Positions 1-50,885 of a stretch of 64,000 nt of DNA are shown here, one piece after another (the first letter of the stretch is position 1; each line of letters begins with the position of its first letter). This stretch comes from Apricaphanius iberus (Eukaryota; Chordata; Actinopteri; Cyprinodontiformes; Aphaniidae). A program made the position numbers and the translations under genes. Below the pieces are notes generated by a model. That model was not told the origin of the DNA. It saw nothing but the letters and a program-made list of their open reading frames with translations, and did no database searches. The stretch is from NCBI GenBank assembly GCA_028564705.1, contig JAPXFQ010002623.1, positions 1,220,001 through 1,284,000 on the forward strand. Reading direction: 5' to 3'.

Positions 1-59
1 TAATTACTTAAAAAATAAATACTAAAAATTGTTATTTTCATTTCAAACCAAATGATAAT

Positions 60-204
60 CATTTTTACCATTTAATAAGCTATTACTTATCAAATAATTC
101 GGGATTTCTACTGGTACGTGAATGCAGCACTCCTAGTAGTTTCTGTTGCAGCGTTGCAGCAGCGGTTTAGCCAGCGCCGTCTGAAAATAGAATAAAACGG
201 GGAG
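60..204 (+). promoter_or_regulatory. pebp1: pebp1 proximal promoter and 5' leader (approximate)
   Basis: This stretch directly precedes the pebp1 start codon. Positions about 150-204 are richer in G+C than the AT-rich sequence before them, as expected of a proximal promoter and leader. No TATA box is obvious. The transcription start cannot be fixed from sequence, so the limits are approximate. Confidence 0.4.
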
Positions 205-339
205 ATGCCCGTGGATTTGAGCCACTGGTCCGGGCCTCTCGCCTTGGAGGAGGTGGAGGAAAAGCCGGCGAAGCCTCTGAACGTTAAATACGGCTCTCTG
301 GAGATCGACGAGCTCGGTAAAGTTCTCACTCCGACGCAG
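205..339 (+). CDS. pebp1: pebp1 coding exon 1 (residues 1-45)
   Basis: Starts at ATG 205 and ends ...LTPTQ at a CAG|GTTAGT donor, phase 0. The open frame runs on into the intron to 486, but family similarity stops at the donor. Confidence 0.96.
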
Positions 340-3155
340 GTTAGTGAGCTAAATGGGGTTAGGCTCACAAGCATTGGAGCTGCGTCATTAACAATAGGCT
401 GGGGTCCAGTTTCTACAAAGAATTTTTCTTCAAACGATATCTGCAATTTTCTGCATTTCTGTGTGCAATTGTTAACAGTATTTTGAGTTACATAATGCAT
501 GCGTGCAAATGGAGAAGACGCTCAGTAGCGCCCCCCAATGGAATGTCACAGTAACTTTGAAAAAGCTTTTGTAAAAGTCCTAAGAAATCCAAATGTCACG
601 TATATTACGACGGAGTATTAGGGCCATTGTAAACAAAAGAAAAATATTTTGGTGTAAATTTCCGCCCCAAAAACTCAGAAATTCTGAGATTAAAGTCACG
701 TATTTTCCATAAAAACTTCGACAATTTTCTGATGTAAAATAGTAGAAAAATTAAATTTTTTAAAAAAAATCAGAATTTCTGAGTTTAATTGCACATATTT
801 TCCAGAAAAAAACTGTCACAAAAGTCGTAAAATTATGAGTGAAAAAGACAGACATTGAGATAAATTGCAGATATTTTCTAGAAAAAAAGCGTAATTCTCT
901 GATGTAGAAAATTTGTAAGAAAATAAGAAATTTCTGATTGAAGGCATATATATTTTTTCTTAAAATTTTGAGGCATTCTTCCAGCATCTTTTCAGTTGTT
1001 CTGCGTCTCACAAACGTTCTTCTTTGTGATCCAAACACCTCAAACTTGGATTCATCCGTCCACAGCACTTTTTTCCAGTCTTCCTCTGTCCAATGTCTGT
1101 GTTCTTTTGCCCATCTTAATCTTTTTCTTTTATTGGCCAGTCTCAGATATGGCTTTTTCTTTGCCACTCTGCCCTGAAGCCCAGAATCCCGCAGCCGCCT
1201 CTTCACTGTAGATGTTGACACTGGTGTTTTGCGGGTACTATTTAATGAAGATGCCAGTTGGGGACCTGTGAGGCGTCTGTTTCTCAAACTAGAGACTCTA
1301 ATGTACTTATCTTCTTGCTCAGTTGTGCAACGCGGCCTCCCACTTCTTTTTCTACTCTGGTTAGAGCCTGTTTGTACTGTCCTCTGAAGGGAGTAGTACA
1401 CACCGTTGTAGGAAATCTTCAATTTCTTAGCAATTTCTCGCATAGAATAGCCTTCATTTCTAAGAACAAGAATAGACTGTCGAGTTTCAGATGAAAGTTC
1501 TCTTTTTCTGGCCATTTTGAGCGTTTAATTGACCCCACAAATGTGATGCTCCAGAAACTCAATCTGCTCAAAGGAAGGTCAGTTTTGTAGCTTCTGTACC
1601 GAGCTAAACTGTTTTCAGATGTGTGAACATGATTGCACAAGGGTTTTCTAATCATCAATTAGCCTTCTGAGCCAATGAGCAAACACATTGTACCATTAGA
1701 ACACTGGAGTGATAGTTGCTGGAAATGGGCCTCTATACACCTATGTAGATATTGCACCAAAAACCAGACATTTGCAGCTAGAATAGTCATTTACCACATT
1801 AGCAATGTATAGCGTGTGTTTCTTTAAAGTTAAGACTAGTTTAAAGTTATCTTCATTGAAAAGTACAGTGCTTTTCCTTCAAAAATAAGGACATTTCAAT
1901 GTGACCCCAAACTTTTGAACGGTAGTGTATGTCTCACAATTTCTGAGTTTTTTGGGTGAAAAGTTATTCAAACATATTCTTATTTTGTTTACAATGGCCC
2001 TACTTCTCTGTCATACGTATATGGATTTAATCTCTAATTTCTCACATTGGAAATGATAGATTACACATTAAACTCACAAATCCTTCTTGGTTTGTAAAAA
2101 AAAAAAAAAGTTATTGCAACACTCAGTTTACTGTAATCTCCATCACCTACAGGTGCAGAGTCGACCCACCTGTATTGAGTGGGAAGGATGTGACCCCAGT
2201 AAACTGTACACTTTGGCCCTGACTGATCCTGACGCTCCAAGCAGGAAAAATCCCAAATTTAGGTGAGATAAAATAGAGGTTGGACCTCTTTCACAAGGAG
2301 ATTTTGCTGTATTATCCTGCTTCAATACAGACAATCTACAGTTGTCTTTCAGCATCCAGTCATTGATTAACATAATTTCCTTAACAAATGAACTTTTCAA
2401 AATGGTTTTGTTAAAGGGAATGGCACCACTTTCTGTTGGTCAACATGAAGGGGAATGACGTGTCCTCTGGGTGTGTCTTGTCCGACTATGTGGGCTCTGG
2501 TCCTCCCAAGGGCACAGGTAAGAGAGGAAAGCTCCGAAATGAATCAATTTGTGGCATAAGCATGATTGTTGCCATTCTAACACCAACTTGCTGTAGCTTC
2601 TGGTGGTTATCCTTCTTGAAGTTGAATCTCCGCTCCGGTCTCTTGTCTTTTGCAGCATATATCAGTGTTTGTCCCCCAATTTAAATATTTAGTTCCATTC
2701 ATCTTCCCATCAGCCCAGACTAGCACCCTCTCGAGCTAAAGAAACGCTTTAACAGTGTGCCATCAACACACACATTTAAATATTGTTCGGATGGATTGAA
2801 CATAATCAAGACCTTTTGCGATTGCTATTATCAGATTTGTTTTTCATGGCTCAGTACACTCTTCTTCTGTTATCTTGACTCCAGCTTGCACCATGAACGG
2901 TATAATATGCCTGACCTGCTGAGTGTTTCTCCCTCAGGCCTGCACAGGTACGTGTGGCTGGTGTATGAGCAGCCGGGCAGCCTGTCCTGCTCCGAAACCA
3001 TCCTCACCAATCGTTCTGGAGAAGGTCGCGGCAAGTTCGAGGTGCAGACTTTCAGGAAGAAGTACAACCTGGGATCCCCGGTGGCGGGCACTTGCTACCA
3101 GGCCGAGTGGGACGACTATGTGCCTAAACTGTACGAGCAGCTGGCTGGAAAATAA
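205..3155 (+). CDS. pebp1: Phosphatidylethanolamine-binding protein 1 (Raf kinase inhibitor protein), four exons
   Basis: Joined exons 205-339, 2153-2262, 2417-2517 and 2938-3155 give 187 codons plus TAA, the same length as mammalian PEBP1. The N-terminus [12 protein letters not shown] matches the region that yields the cholinergic peptide HCNP in mammals. The ligand pocket is intact: DPDAPSR at residues 70-76 (Asp70, Asp72), His86 in EWHHF, GLHRY at 116-120 (His118, Tyr120) and Tyr181. The C-terminus YVPKLYEQL is nearly identical to mammals. The family is cytosolic; it binds anionic phospholipids and holds RAF1 away from MEK. Residue 153, the PKC-regulated Ser of mammalian RKIP, is Thr here. 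All introns are GT-AG. The gene converges on taok3, as expected from the mammalian PEBP1-TAOK3 neighbourhood. Identity is very secure. Confidence 0.97.
664..960. repeat. Degenerate tandem repeat inside the inverted-repeat element
   Basis: About three decayed units of roughly 85-100 bases. Each has an AGAAATTCTGA-like core, a run resembling TGCACATATTTTC(C/T)AGAAAAA, and a TTCTGATGTA-like tail. Units start near 672, 766 and 853. Confidence 0.5.
970..1515 (-). pseudogene. Tc1-like transposase, 3'-truncated relic
   Basis: The minus-strand frame from ATG 1515 begins [15 protein letters not shown], with paired-type helix-turn-helix DNA-binding domains over residues about 1-115 and the AT-hook-like GRPR motif between them. 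It continues into the catalytic domain as far as [11 protein letters not shown], which carries the first Asp of the DDE triad. Similarity stops at about residue 182 (KMLEECL), and the open frame then runs on into host repeat down to 760. The second Asp and the last acidic residue are absent, so it cannot be an active transposase. Confidence 0.88.
970..1929 (-). mobile_element. Truncated Tc1-like transposon
   Basis: The right terminal repeat ends ...ACGGTAGTGTA at about 1929, with the GTGACCCCAAACTTTTGAA motif typical of fish Tc1 ends. The element reads leftward into a transposase start at 1515. The left half of a normal 1.6 kb element is missing, so the second half of the transposase and the other terminal repeat are gone. 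Confidence 0.85.
2153..2262 (+). CDS. pebp1: pebp1 coding exon 2 (residues 46-82)
   Basis: The acceptor CACCTACAG precedes GTG CAG; the exon ends TTTAG|GTGAGA after two bases of codon 82. It carries the DPDAPSR signature (residues 70-76). It is missed by simple ORF calling because it is short. Confidence 0.96.
2417..2517 (+). CDS. pebp1: pebp1 coding exon 3 (residues 82-116)
   Basis: The acceptor TTAAAG is followed by G GAA TGG CAC CAC, supplying the EWHHF segment with ligand-site His86; the exon ends GGCACAG|GTAAGA. It also encodes the [12 protein letters not shown] loop. Confidence 0.96.
2938..3155 (+). CDS. pebp1: pebp1 coding exon 4 (residues 116-187)
   Basis: The acceptor CCCTCAG leads into [12 protein letters not shown]. 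The exon runs to TAA at 3153-3155. It contains VQTFRKKY, where Thr153 replaces the usual Ser, and the conserved C-terminal helix. Confidence 0.97.
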
Positions 3156-3350
3156 ACGGGGGCAAAGACTCGAAGAAAGTGTTTAGCAACAGAAAAATCC
3201 TGCTATGTTTATTTAAGAAAGCAAGCACAGTTTTGTGCCAGTGTAACCTTTTTCTTTTTTTATTGGTTTATCTGTGCTGTTATGACAGTGACACTTTCTC
3301 AAAATGCAATCTCCTGTTTAACCCTGCAATAAACCTTTGAAATGTCAATG
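3156..3350 (+). other. pebp1: pebp1 3' UTR
   Basis: Non-coding sequence follows the stop codon and holds one canonical AATAAA at 3328-3333. Cleavage would be expected about 10-25 bases later, giving a UTR of roughly 190 bases. Confidence 0.7.
3328..3333 (+). terminator. pebp1: pebp1 polyadenylation signal AATAAA
   Basis: The only canonical hexamer within 400 bases of the stop codon on the plus strand. Confidence 0.75.
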
Positions 3351-4620
3351 TTATGCTTTCTAAAAGGAAATGCTGTGCCTGAAAATTATCGTCTAGAATA
3401 ACTGTTGCTCAAGTACCACCTTAGTAAATAGTATGAATTTTGACTGTTACCTGATTAACCGTTGTCAAAAGTTTGATGGTCCAAATTAAAAAAAGTAAAC
3501 CTGAGAAATTTCTGATGGGGATTTTTTTTTTTTTTTTTTTTTGGGCCTTTCAACTACGAACCAACTGCAGCATTAAAATCCAATATTGCGGCTGCACATT
3601 TAAAATTAATTCAGGGCTGCAGCACATTTATTTAAGCATAATATTTTGGCTTGCTAGTGGAGTGAGAATCTGCTAGGTTTCATGCCATTTCCAGAAAATA
3701 CTTTTGATTTCTGAGGTAAAAAGCAACAAAAGTAACTGAATATTCCCCGTTTAAATTTCATGTCCTTGAGATAACATTCTTGTGAAAATTTTCCACTGCA
3801 CTTTTTTTGTTGTTTCTCTTGAAAGGAAAGATCAATATTCTTTGAACTATTTAGCATAGTCATGCTATGTTTATCACAATTTCTAAGCTTTCTGTTGACC
3901 TAAAAGCTGATTTGAAAAATTTCGTTTGAGCACCGCTAAAGGGAAGGTTTTGGAAAATACCACAGCTTTTCATACTTAACTGAAACTCTTAGTTTTCCAT
4001 TGTCTGCTTTAGTTTGTACTGCGAGTTTTTCTTTTCCTCTGCACGTTATCGTTCAAGACATTTTTGACGAGACGAAGATCAACAGTTTTCTTCGTAATAT
4101 GACAAAAACAGTGGCACAAGTCAATGCCACAGTCTGAGGATAATTGCTCTGAAAATGGAGAAAGCTTTAGGCAAAATTATCTGTATTTAATATTTGGTAA
4201 ATCAGGGAAGATACTGATCTAAATATAGGGCAAATTATGGAATTTTCAATGGGGATTTTTGGGAATAAATGTGTAATTTAAAAGATTTAATGGAGGTCAT
4301 TGGCAAAAGCATTATAGAGGATTTGGGAAATCTATTTTTAGAACAGGCTTCACGAAAACAACCAGATTTCATGCAAGTAAAAAATTGAATATGTACGCTA
4401 CGCTATTCGTATTGAGTCCACGCCCCCTTATTGATTGTATTGCTTTGTTCATCAATATGAACAGTTAAATAAAAACAACATTAAAGAAAAAAATATCTAA
4501 AGGAAATATATTCTTAACAGGGTCATATTAGTGTAAAATGCATTGCCATAATTATTTAATATTTATGAAAAGAAAAGGCATAACACTAGACCCCATTGGT
4601 GGGAAGAATTAGAGTTCACA
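3351..4620. other. Intergenic region between convergent pebp1 and taok3
   Basis: AT-rich sequence with a T tract of about 22 bases at 3520-3542. No gene, repeat family or RNA gene was recognised. Confidence 0.6.
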
Positions 4621-4645
4621 CCTCTTTACTTTGTGTGATGAGCAC

Positions 4646-4651
4646 TTTATT
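4646..4651 (-). terminator. taok3: taok3 polyadenylation signal AATAAA (candidate)
   Basis: The only canonical hexamer on the minus strand between the stop codon and 4620. Cleavage would fall near 4620-4635. Confidence 0.6.
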
Positions 4652-5833
4652 TACAAATATAATTAAAAGCTCTGACAGATTCATGCTTTCTTTAGACCTG
4701 AAAAAAAAAAAATAAAGTGCATGCATTAATAAAGCATCATACTGGTCTGGTTTATAAGAATATACACACCTTGAGCGTTGTGTAAAGCAAGAAGGGGAAG
4801 AAAAGAAAATTAATCTTCCATTAATAAATGTCAGGACTTTGAATACTATCTGTAAAAGACTGGGCGGAAGAAAAAAAAAAAAGCGCTTTTAAAAATTTTT
4901 TTGGGATTTGTGTGACAATTAAAATACAATATGAAAATAAGTAAAAGCTCTCCATAAATCCATCTGTACACAAAGTACAATACTGCCCTGCCCTCCCATT
5001 GAAGCCCTTTTGTACTAGCTGGGAGTTTACAGGTCACATGTATTTCACATTGGCTGGCAGTGCAGTAAAATCACTACGATCCACACGGCGAGTACCATGA
5101 TCCAGCCTGCCTTCAGTAATCAAATTCACCTGAAGGACTAACATGTATGATCTGTGCACCTGTATGTCCACTGTGATAAGTATCTCTCAAAGTATCAAAT
5201 TACTCAAAATTTGTCCCTAAAAACGTCCTGATGAATTACCAAAAAGTGTTCAAAGAAGCAGCAGAGACGAGCTGCGGAAGGATCAGTCGCTTCATTTATC
5301 GCTTTAGGAGATTGTTGGTTTTTTGCACAGCTTTAGAAAAGAAAATCACTTTTGCATAAATGCATGTTTGTGGAGCACTTTTGCTCATTAAACTAGCCTC
5401 ATTTTTCTCTCCCTCCTTCTCTTGACTTCCACTTTTAGGTCCCACCAAAAGTGTCATCATTGCACAAGGAACAAGAAAAACACAGACTGTTATCATTACA
5501 AAAACGTGACAACTACAAGAATTTATCTAGCTTTTTCTGTTATCTTGTGACACCACAAGAGGCAAGGAGGGGGAGGAAGCTTGGGTGGGTTTTGGGTTTC
5601 TACAACCTGCCCGTCGGCTCCATTTGACCGGCCATGAAACACAGACTGGCTCTCCGAATCTAAGGATATATATTGTTTTATACGTCTGTGTGTTTGGATG
5701 AGGATGTCGCAGCAGAAAAATCCTGCACTCTCAGGCCAGGTCAGGTAAAAGGAGACGACGGGTGATCTGAGGCAGAAGGACGTCGAGGGGCTGAAAGACG
5801 ATACGCGACATCAACCTTCCCCCCCCAGACTCC
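4646..5833 (-). other. taok3: taok3 3' UTR (probable)
   Basis: Sequence downstream of the taok3 stop codon on the minus strand. The first canonical AATAAA (TTTATT on the plus strand) is at 4646-4651, implying a UTR of about 1.2 kb. No coding or repeat content was recognised. Confidence 0.6.
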
Positions 5834-46738
<40,905 letters not shown>

Positions 46739-46832
46739 GGGCTAGGCGCCGGTGACCACGATCACGTACACGCTGCCGCTGCTGCTACCGCCACCAGATG
46801 TCCGTGATGGGCCCGGCATTGGCCAGCTAGAC
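46739..46832 (-). other. taok3: taok3 5' UTR part of the start-codon exon
   Basis: On the minus strand a pyrimidine-rich CTGTTTCCAG acceptor ends at 46833, and 94 bases of leader precede the ATG at 46738. An internal acceptor here means at least one further upstream leader exon must exist. Confidence 0.8.
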
Positions 46833-47118
46833 CTGGAAACAGATTTTTAATAACACGATCAAGCTTTCAAATATATTTCTTAACTCAATACTTGTTTTAA
46901 ATTAAACAAGAACTAAGCTAAAGTTTTCTCAGTTTCTTTAAAAATATACGTTTGTATTAAGTGTTCATAAGATTTGCATGGTTTTATAAGTGTCTCTGAA
47001 CAGTTGGTAGGTGATATAAAAATAAAATGCATTCATGATGACAAAGCTTTGTCGTGCTGCACAGACACAAACACGCACGACCTTGACAGCTGAAGTTGAG
47101 TCACATATTCATCACTTC

Positions 47119-47154
47119 CGCACATGCACGGCGTGTAACAGTTGTGCATGTGCG
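47119..47154. repeat. 11-base perfect inverted repeat
   Basis: CGCACATGCAC (47119-47129) and GTGCATGTGCG (47144-47154) with a 14-base spacer. Confidence 0.7.
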
Positions 47155-48750
47155 TGCGTCAGCTCACACTTACACAAACTGTTGGGTATTACAAGGCTCC
47201 AGCCGGGCCGTCAAGCGTGGATGCATCCTGGAAAAACTGCTCCAGTTAGCTCCACTGCACACGCAACACACACATGTGCAAGATCGCACGCCATCTCTCT
47301 GATCCCAGTCTCTCTAGTTCTTTTTCTGTCTACCATGAAATCTCTCTGCACATCATCCAGATGCAGCAAGCAAATCTGGCTCCGAAGGATGGCCCCACAC
47401 AGTGCAAGCTGACAAGACACACAGGCCAAGACACTAAGCATCAGCATCATCCTAATCATCTGGCCTTAAAGGGATATAAGCCATTCCACTCAGCCCAGAA
47501 ATATCACCCTTAAAGGCAAAGTTTGGTGTAGTCTGCATCAGCGGCACCAGATGAGCAAAGATGACCCTCTTGAAGTCCTGAGTCCTAAGTTGCAATACAT
47601 TTTTTTTTCCTAATTTGCCTTTAAAGATGGTATGCAATTAACAACGACTTTTTAATAATAATTGTTTAACCATCTGTCTAAGCAATTAAATGCCTATAGT
47701 AAAACAGCCCAAATTAACAGAGCTGTCACTTTTCATCAATTAAAATTTACATAGAGTAAGATCCTCTAGATATGAGTCACTGCCATCTTTACAAGACCAC
47801 ATCTAAAATATGTACAGCACATCTCTTTCATTCCTTTAAAGTACCCATATCATGCAAATTCATATTGTTGGAGTTTTTAACCATCAGATAATGTAATTTT
47901 CTCATAAAAACCCCCATCAGAGTGGTTTTTGGCTTAATTCACACATGTCTGAGTAATCCTCCTGAATTATGCTCTCCGAGCAGCTGCCCCTCCCTCTCAT
48001 AGAAAATGACTGAGTTCAACTAGTGACATCACTAGTTGAAAACAAGGCAATGCTAGAGATGTCTGTACCGCCCCTGCAAACAGAGCGCTTACCTCTCCTT
48101 GATTTCCAAACACACCCTCCTCCTTCTCACAGCTCATGGCTGCTTCGGTTTTTGGCAGCTTAAAACACTTTTTTGTTGGATTTTTTACGTTCTCTGTGAA
48201 AACGCCCTTTTGGCTGCATGGATTACAGGGCTTTATTCTACATCCCTAAAGAACAGCAGCTGGAGACGGCTTATGGTGGAGAAATGAACATTAAATGCAC
48301 GAGCAACAGATCTGGGGTCTCATTTATAAACGTTGCGTACGCACAAAACGGGGCCTGAAACTGCCGTACGCGACTTTCAAAGCAAAAGTTGTGATTTATA
48401 AAAAACAGACTTGACGGGAAAATCTGCGCACCCTTACGCCAATTCTGACCCGTGCGTACGGACATTTTGGAGACAGGGGGGAATCAACGATGCAGTTGGT
48501 GAAGTGGTGAACTGCAGCCAGACTGCATATTACTCCTCTCACACATATCATTTCAACTCACACCAAACTATTTTACTTAATTATTGATTCATGTTATCAT
48601 AAACATCCAAGCCAGCAATGATATCTATACTGTAGCTTTGCAGTGAGCTATAGCTCTTCTAAAAACATTTTTCAACATTAAAATAGATACATAAAATTTA
48701 TCTCAAAACCTTAAACTCAGATAAAAGGGCTGGGACTGTGTGCCAATAAT

Positions 48751-48975
48751 AAATTGAATCATCTACCGTCCCAGAGCGCAATAATGTCTGCAGTCTTGGA
48801 TGGGATCATTAAGATGAGCAGGCAATACATCACGTTTCCATATACTGTGGGGGAGCAGGCCGAAATTAAGATGGAATTTGTTGCAATGTCCGGTTTCCCA
48901 AACATAATCGGCGCAATTGACTGCACCCATTTTACTGCAAGGGCCCCGTCTGAGGAAATTCCCCTCCCTCCTGGC
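48751..48975 (+). pseudogene. Harbinger (HARBI1-like) transposase fragment
   Basis: An open plus frame reads LPSQSAIMSAVLDGI, then YITFPYTVGEQAEIK and MSGFPNIIGAIDCTHF. GAIDCTH holds the first catalytic Asp of the DDE_4-type nuclease domain. After APSEE the frame continues into unrelated proline-rich sequence and stops at 49092. The rest of the catalytic domain is missing. Confidence 0.8.
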
Positions 48976-49157
48976 CTACCACCTCCCCAGCATGAGAACC
49001 CGGACCCACAGCCGCCTGCTCCTCGACAGGAAGCCTTCACCCAGGGAGTAAGGATCGGCCAGGATGTAAACAATTTTTATTGTATAATTTAAGGTACCAA
49101 TGGCTGTCACTAGATGCTGGGCAACCTCATCTTCCTCAGCCTCCTAATCCTCGTCAC

Positions 49158-49517
49158 CTAAGACCTGAAAAGACACGGCATATTAGTCTGTCTCCTTAAA
49201 ATATGCTTATATTTAGTGTCAGCTTGGGTGTACCCGTACCCCCTCCAGTAGCAGACCCACTCTGGCGGTGGGAGGCAAGTTTTTTTTTCCTCGACTTTGA
49301 CGTCCGACCACTTTTTTTTATTTATTTCGGGTACCGTGCTGTCAGTTGCAGTTGTCTTCCTTTTATTTGTGAAACCGCTGCTGTGTCCACCACATAAAAT
49401 GTCTCTTCTAGCCTCCACGTCACCCACTACCCAATCAACAGCTCCGTAAGTTTCTTTTCTTGTTTTTCTTTTGTTGTTGGCATATTTCCCCTCTTCTTCA
49501 TATGCATCAATATTCAT
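49158..49517 (-). pseudogene. Harbinger SANT/Myb-like DNA-binding protein fragment
   Basis: The minus frame from 49517 includes EINKKKWSDVKVEEKK, the hallmark of the SANT/Myb-like partner protein that Harbinger transposases need to bind their ends. The flanking residues are decayed. Together with the transposase piece it shows that the progenitor was autonomous. Confidence 0.65.
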
Positions 49518-50608
49518 GTCCTGGTTTGCATTGACCTTTTATAGCCAGATTTGGGCATGTTCAGGGCGGGATATGAGCCAAATTCACGTGCGCAAAATTC
49601 CAAGAAGACCGTGAATAATGAAGGGAAATTGCTTACACCTGTGCGTAGGCATGGTTTTATAAATCAGAAATCGTTTTGGGGTACGCAACTGTTTGTTTTG
49701 TTCGTACACTTTTAGTAGGGATTCTACGCAATGTTTTATAAATGAGACCCCAGGTTGACATTCCTGCTGTCATACCTGCTGTTAAAAGTCTTGGTAATTT
49801 TGTTTCTCTGAACTTGACCATCAGTTGTGTTCGCAATGTTTGTTCGCGTTTGGATGTTAATCATGCAGTTATTTGACAACGATGGCTTGCTGTGGTATTG
49901 TTCGCACTAACAGTCTGCCCAAGAAGTCTGCTCCATTTTTTTGTTAAGTAACATTATATTTCTACTGTGCATTTAAGATAATGCTGCTTGGACAAAAATG
50001 GGTTGAAATCATCACATTTCTTCTTTATATACTGATTATTAAAACTTTTTAAAATTACATTCGCATAGCTTTAGTGAAAGTTATGGACCAACAAGTCCTC
50101 AGGATTTTATTTAACAAAAGTATGGAATCTGCCTAGAAGGCAGAGGGGTAGCTCAACTGTGGTTTTCTGGCTAAAAGCGCCCGCCTAGCTCCGTTAGCTT
50201 CAGTTAGCTACATCAGCTTGGAGTGTCAATCCCCGTAACCCGCCCTCACTCTCCAATCCACCTCTTTGTCTATTTTTTGCATTTTCCTGGCATGGCGAGG
50301 TGCATGATACAGCGAAGATGGTGGAGGAGGAAACTAGCCGTTTGGCTATAGTTCAGCTCTTCAGAAACCCAGGGGTGATGGCACGGAGGCTTCATCCATC
50401 TATATACTGTCTATGGTTTACTGTCACTAAACAAACACTCAGTTATTTATATAACATTTAAAGTTGCTATATTGAAATTTCCACAAAAAAGTTAGTTTAA
50501 ACGATTTTTTGGTTATTAACAGTGGTTTAAAACAACATAGCTATGAATATTTTGTGCTCTCCTGTCTGCTCTGGCAATGCATTCTCAAATCACTGGGGTG
50601 TGGCCTAA

Positions 50609-50845
50609 GGCTGCGTTCACAATACACAGTTTGTCTGCGTCAAGCTTGCAACGTTCTGAACTTCTGCGTTGCTTGTGTTTACTACGTAGCCGCTTGCAAC
50701 GCAAGTAACGCTTTAAAAGGTGACTGAGCCAATGCACACAATGCACCACAGAGACTCTGACGGACCTCTGACGTACTAAACCATAGACTTTACATGTAAT
50801 CTTGCCACAACTGACGCTGACGTTTATGGCAGTGTGAACGCAGCA
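50609..50845 (-). mobile_element. PIF/Harbinger-type MITE, 237 bases
   Basis: GGCTGCGTTCACA and (reverse complement of the right end) TGCTGCGTTCACA are flanked by TAA at 50606-50608 and 50846-50848. On the minus strand the interior matches 27867-28295, with a central deletion relative to it. Confidence 0.78.
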
Positions 50846-50885
50846 TAAGGATTATAGCTATATAGCATATATATAAAGCTATATA

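Larger units (their letters stand above)
598..2020. mobile_element. Inverted-repeat DNA element in pebp1 intron 1, split by a Tc1 insertion
   Basis: The left end around 598-690 and the reverse complement of the right end around 1931-2020 match well. They share ACGTAT, then TAGGGCCATTGTAAACAAAA, then CTCAGAAATT. This is a terminal inverted repeat of about 80-90 bases with some divergence. The innermost conserved ends are bounded by TA on both sides. No coding capacity is visible apart from the nested Tc1 piece. The superfamily is not assigned. Confidence 0.7.
48312..49753. mobile_element. PIF/Harbinger transposon relic with both ancestral genes
   Basis: Left terminus CTGGGGTCTCATTTATAAAC, right terminus (reverse complement) CTGGGGTCTCATTTATAAAA; both continue to TTGCGTA, an inverted repeat of about 28 bases. 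A second inner GATTTATAAA block near each end reinforces it. Inside are a transposase fragment (plus strand) and a SANT-like fragment (minus strand), arranged convergently. The 3-base target duplication cannot be identified with certainty. Confidence 0.8.
47840..50430. repeat. Composite dispersed repeat carrying a Harbinger insertion
   Basis: TACCCATATCATGCAAATTC, AGAGTGGTTTTTGGCTTAATT, AATTATGCTCTCCGAGCAGCT (left side) and CTTCATCCATCTATATACTG, CTATGG (right side, 50388) are words from widespread fish repeats. The 48312-49753 element interrupts it. Limits and class are uncertain. Confidence 0.45.

Noticed and set aside
1930..2152. Continuation of the pebp1 exon 1 reading frame as an intron-retained product
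   Set aside because: The frame from exon 1 ends at 486 with no similarity after 339, and the splice sites of exons 1 and 2 are good.
47035..47412. 125-residue plus-strand ORF upstream of the taok3 start exon
   Set aside because: Composition driven by CA/GC words, no recognisable domain, and overlapping open frames on the other strand.
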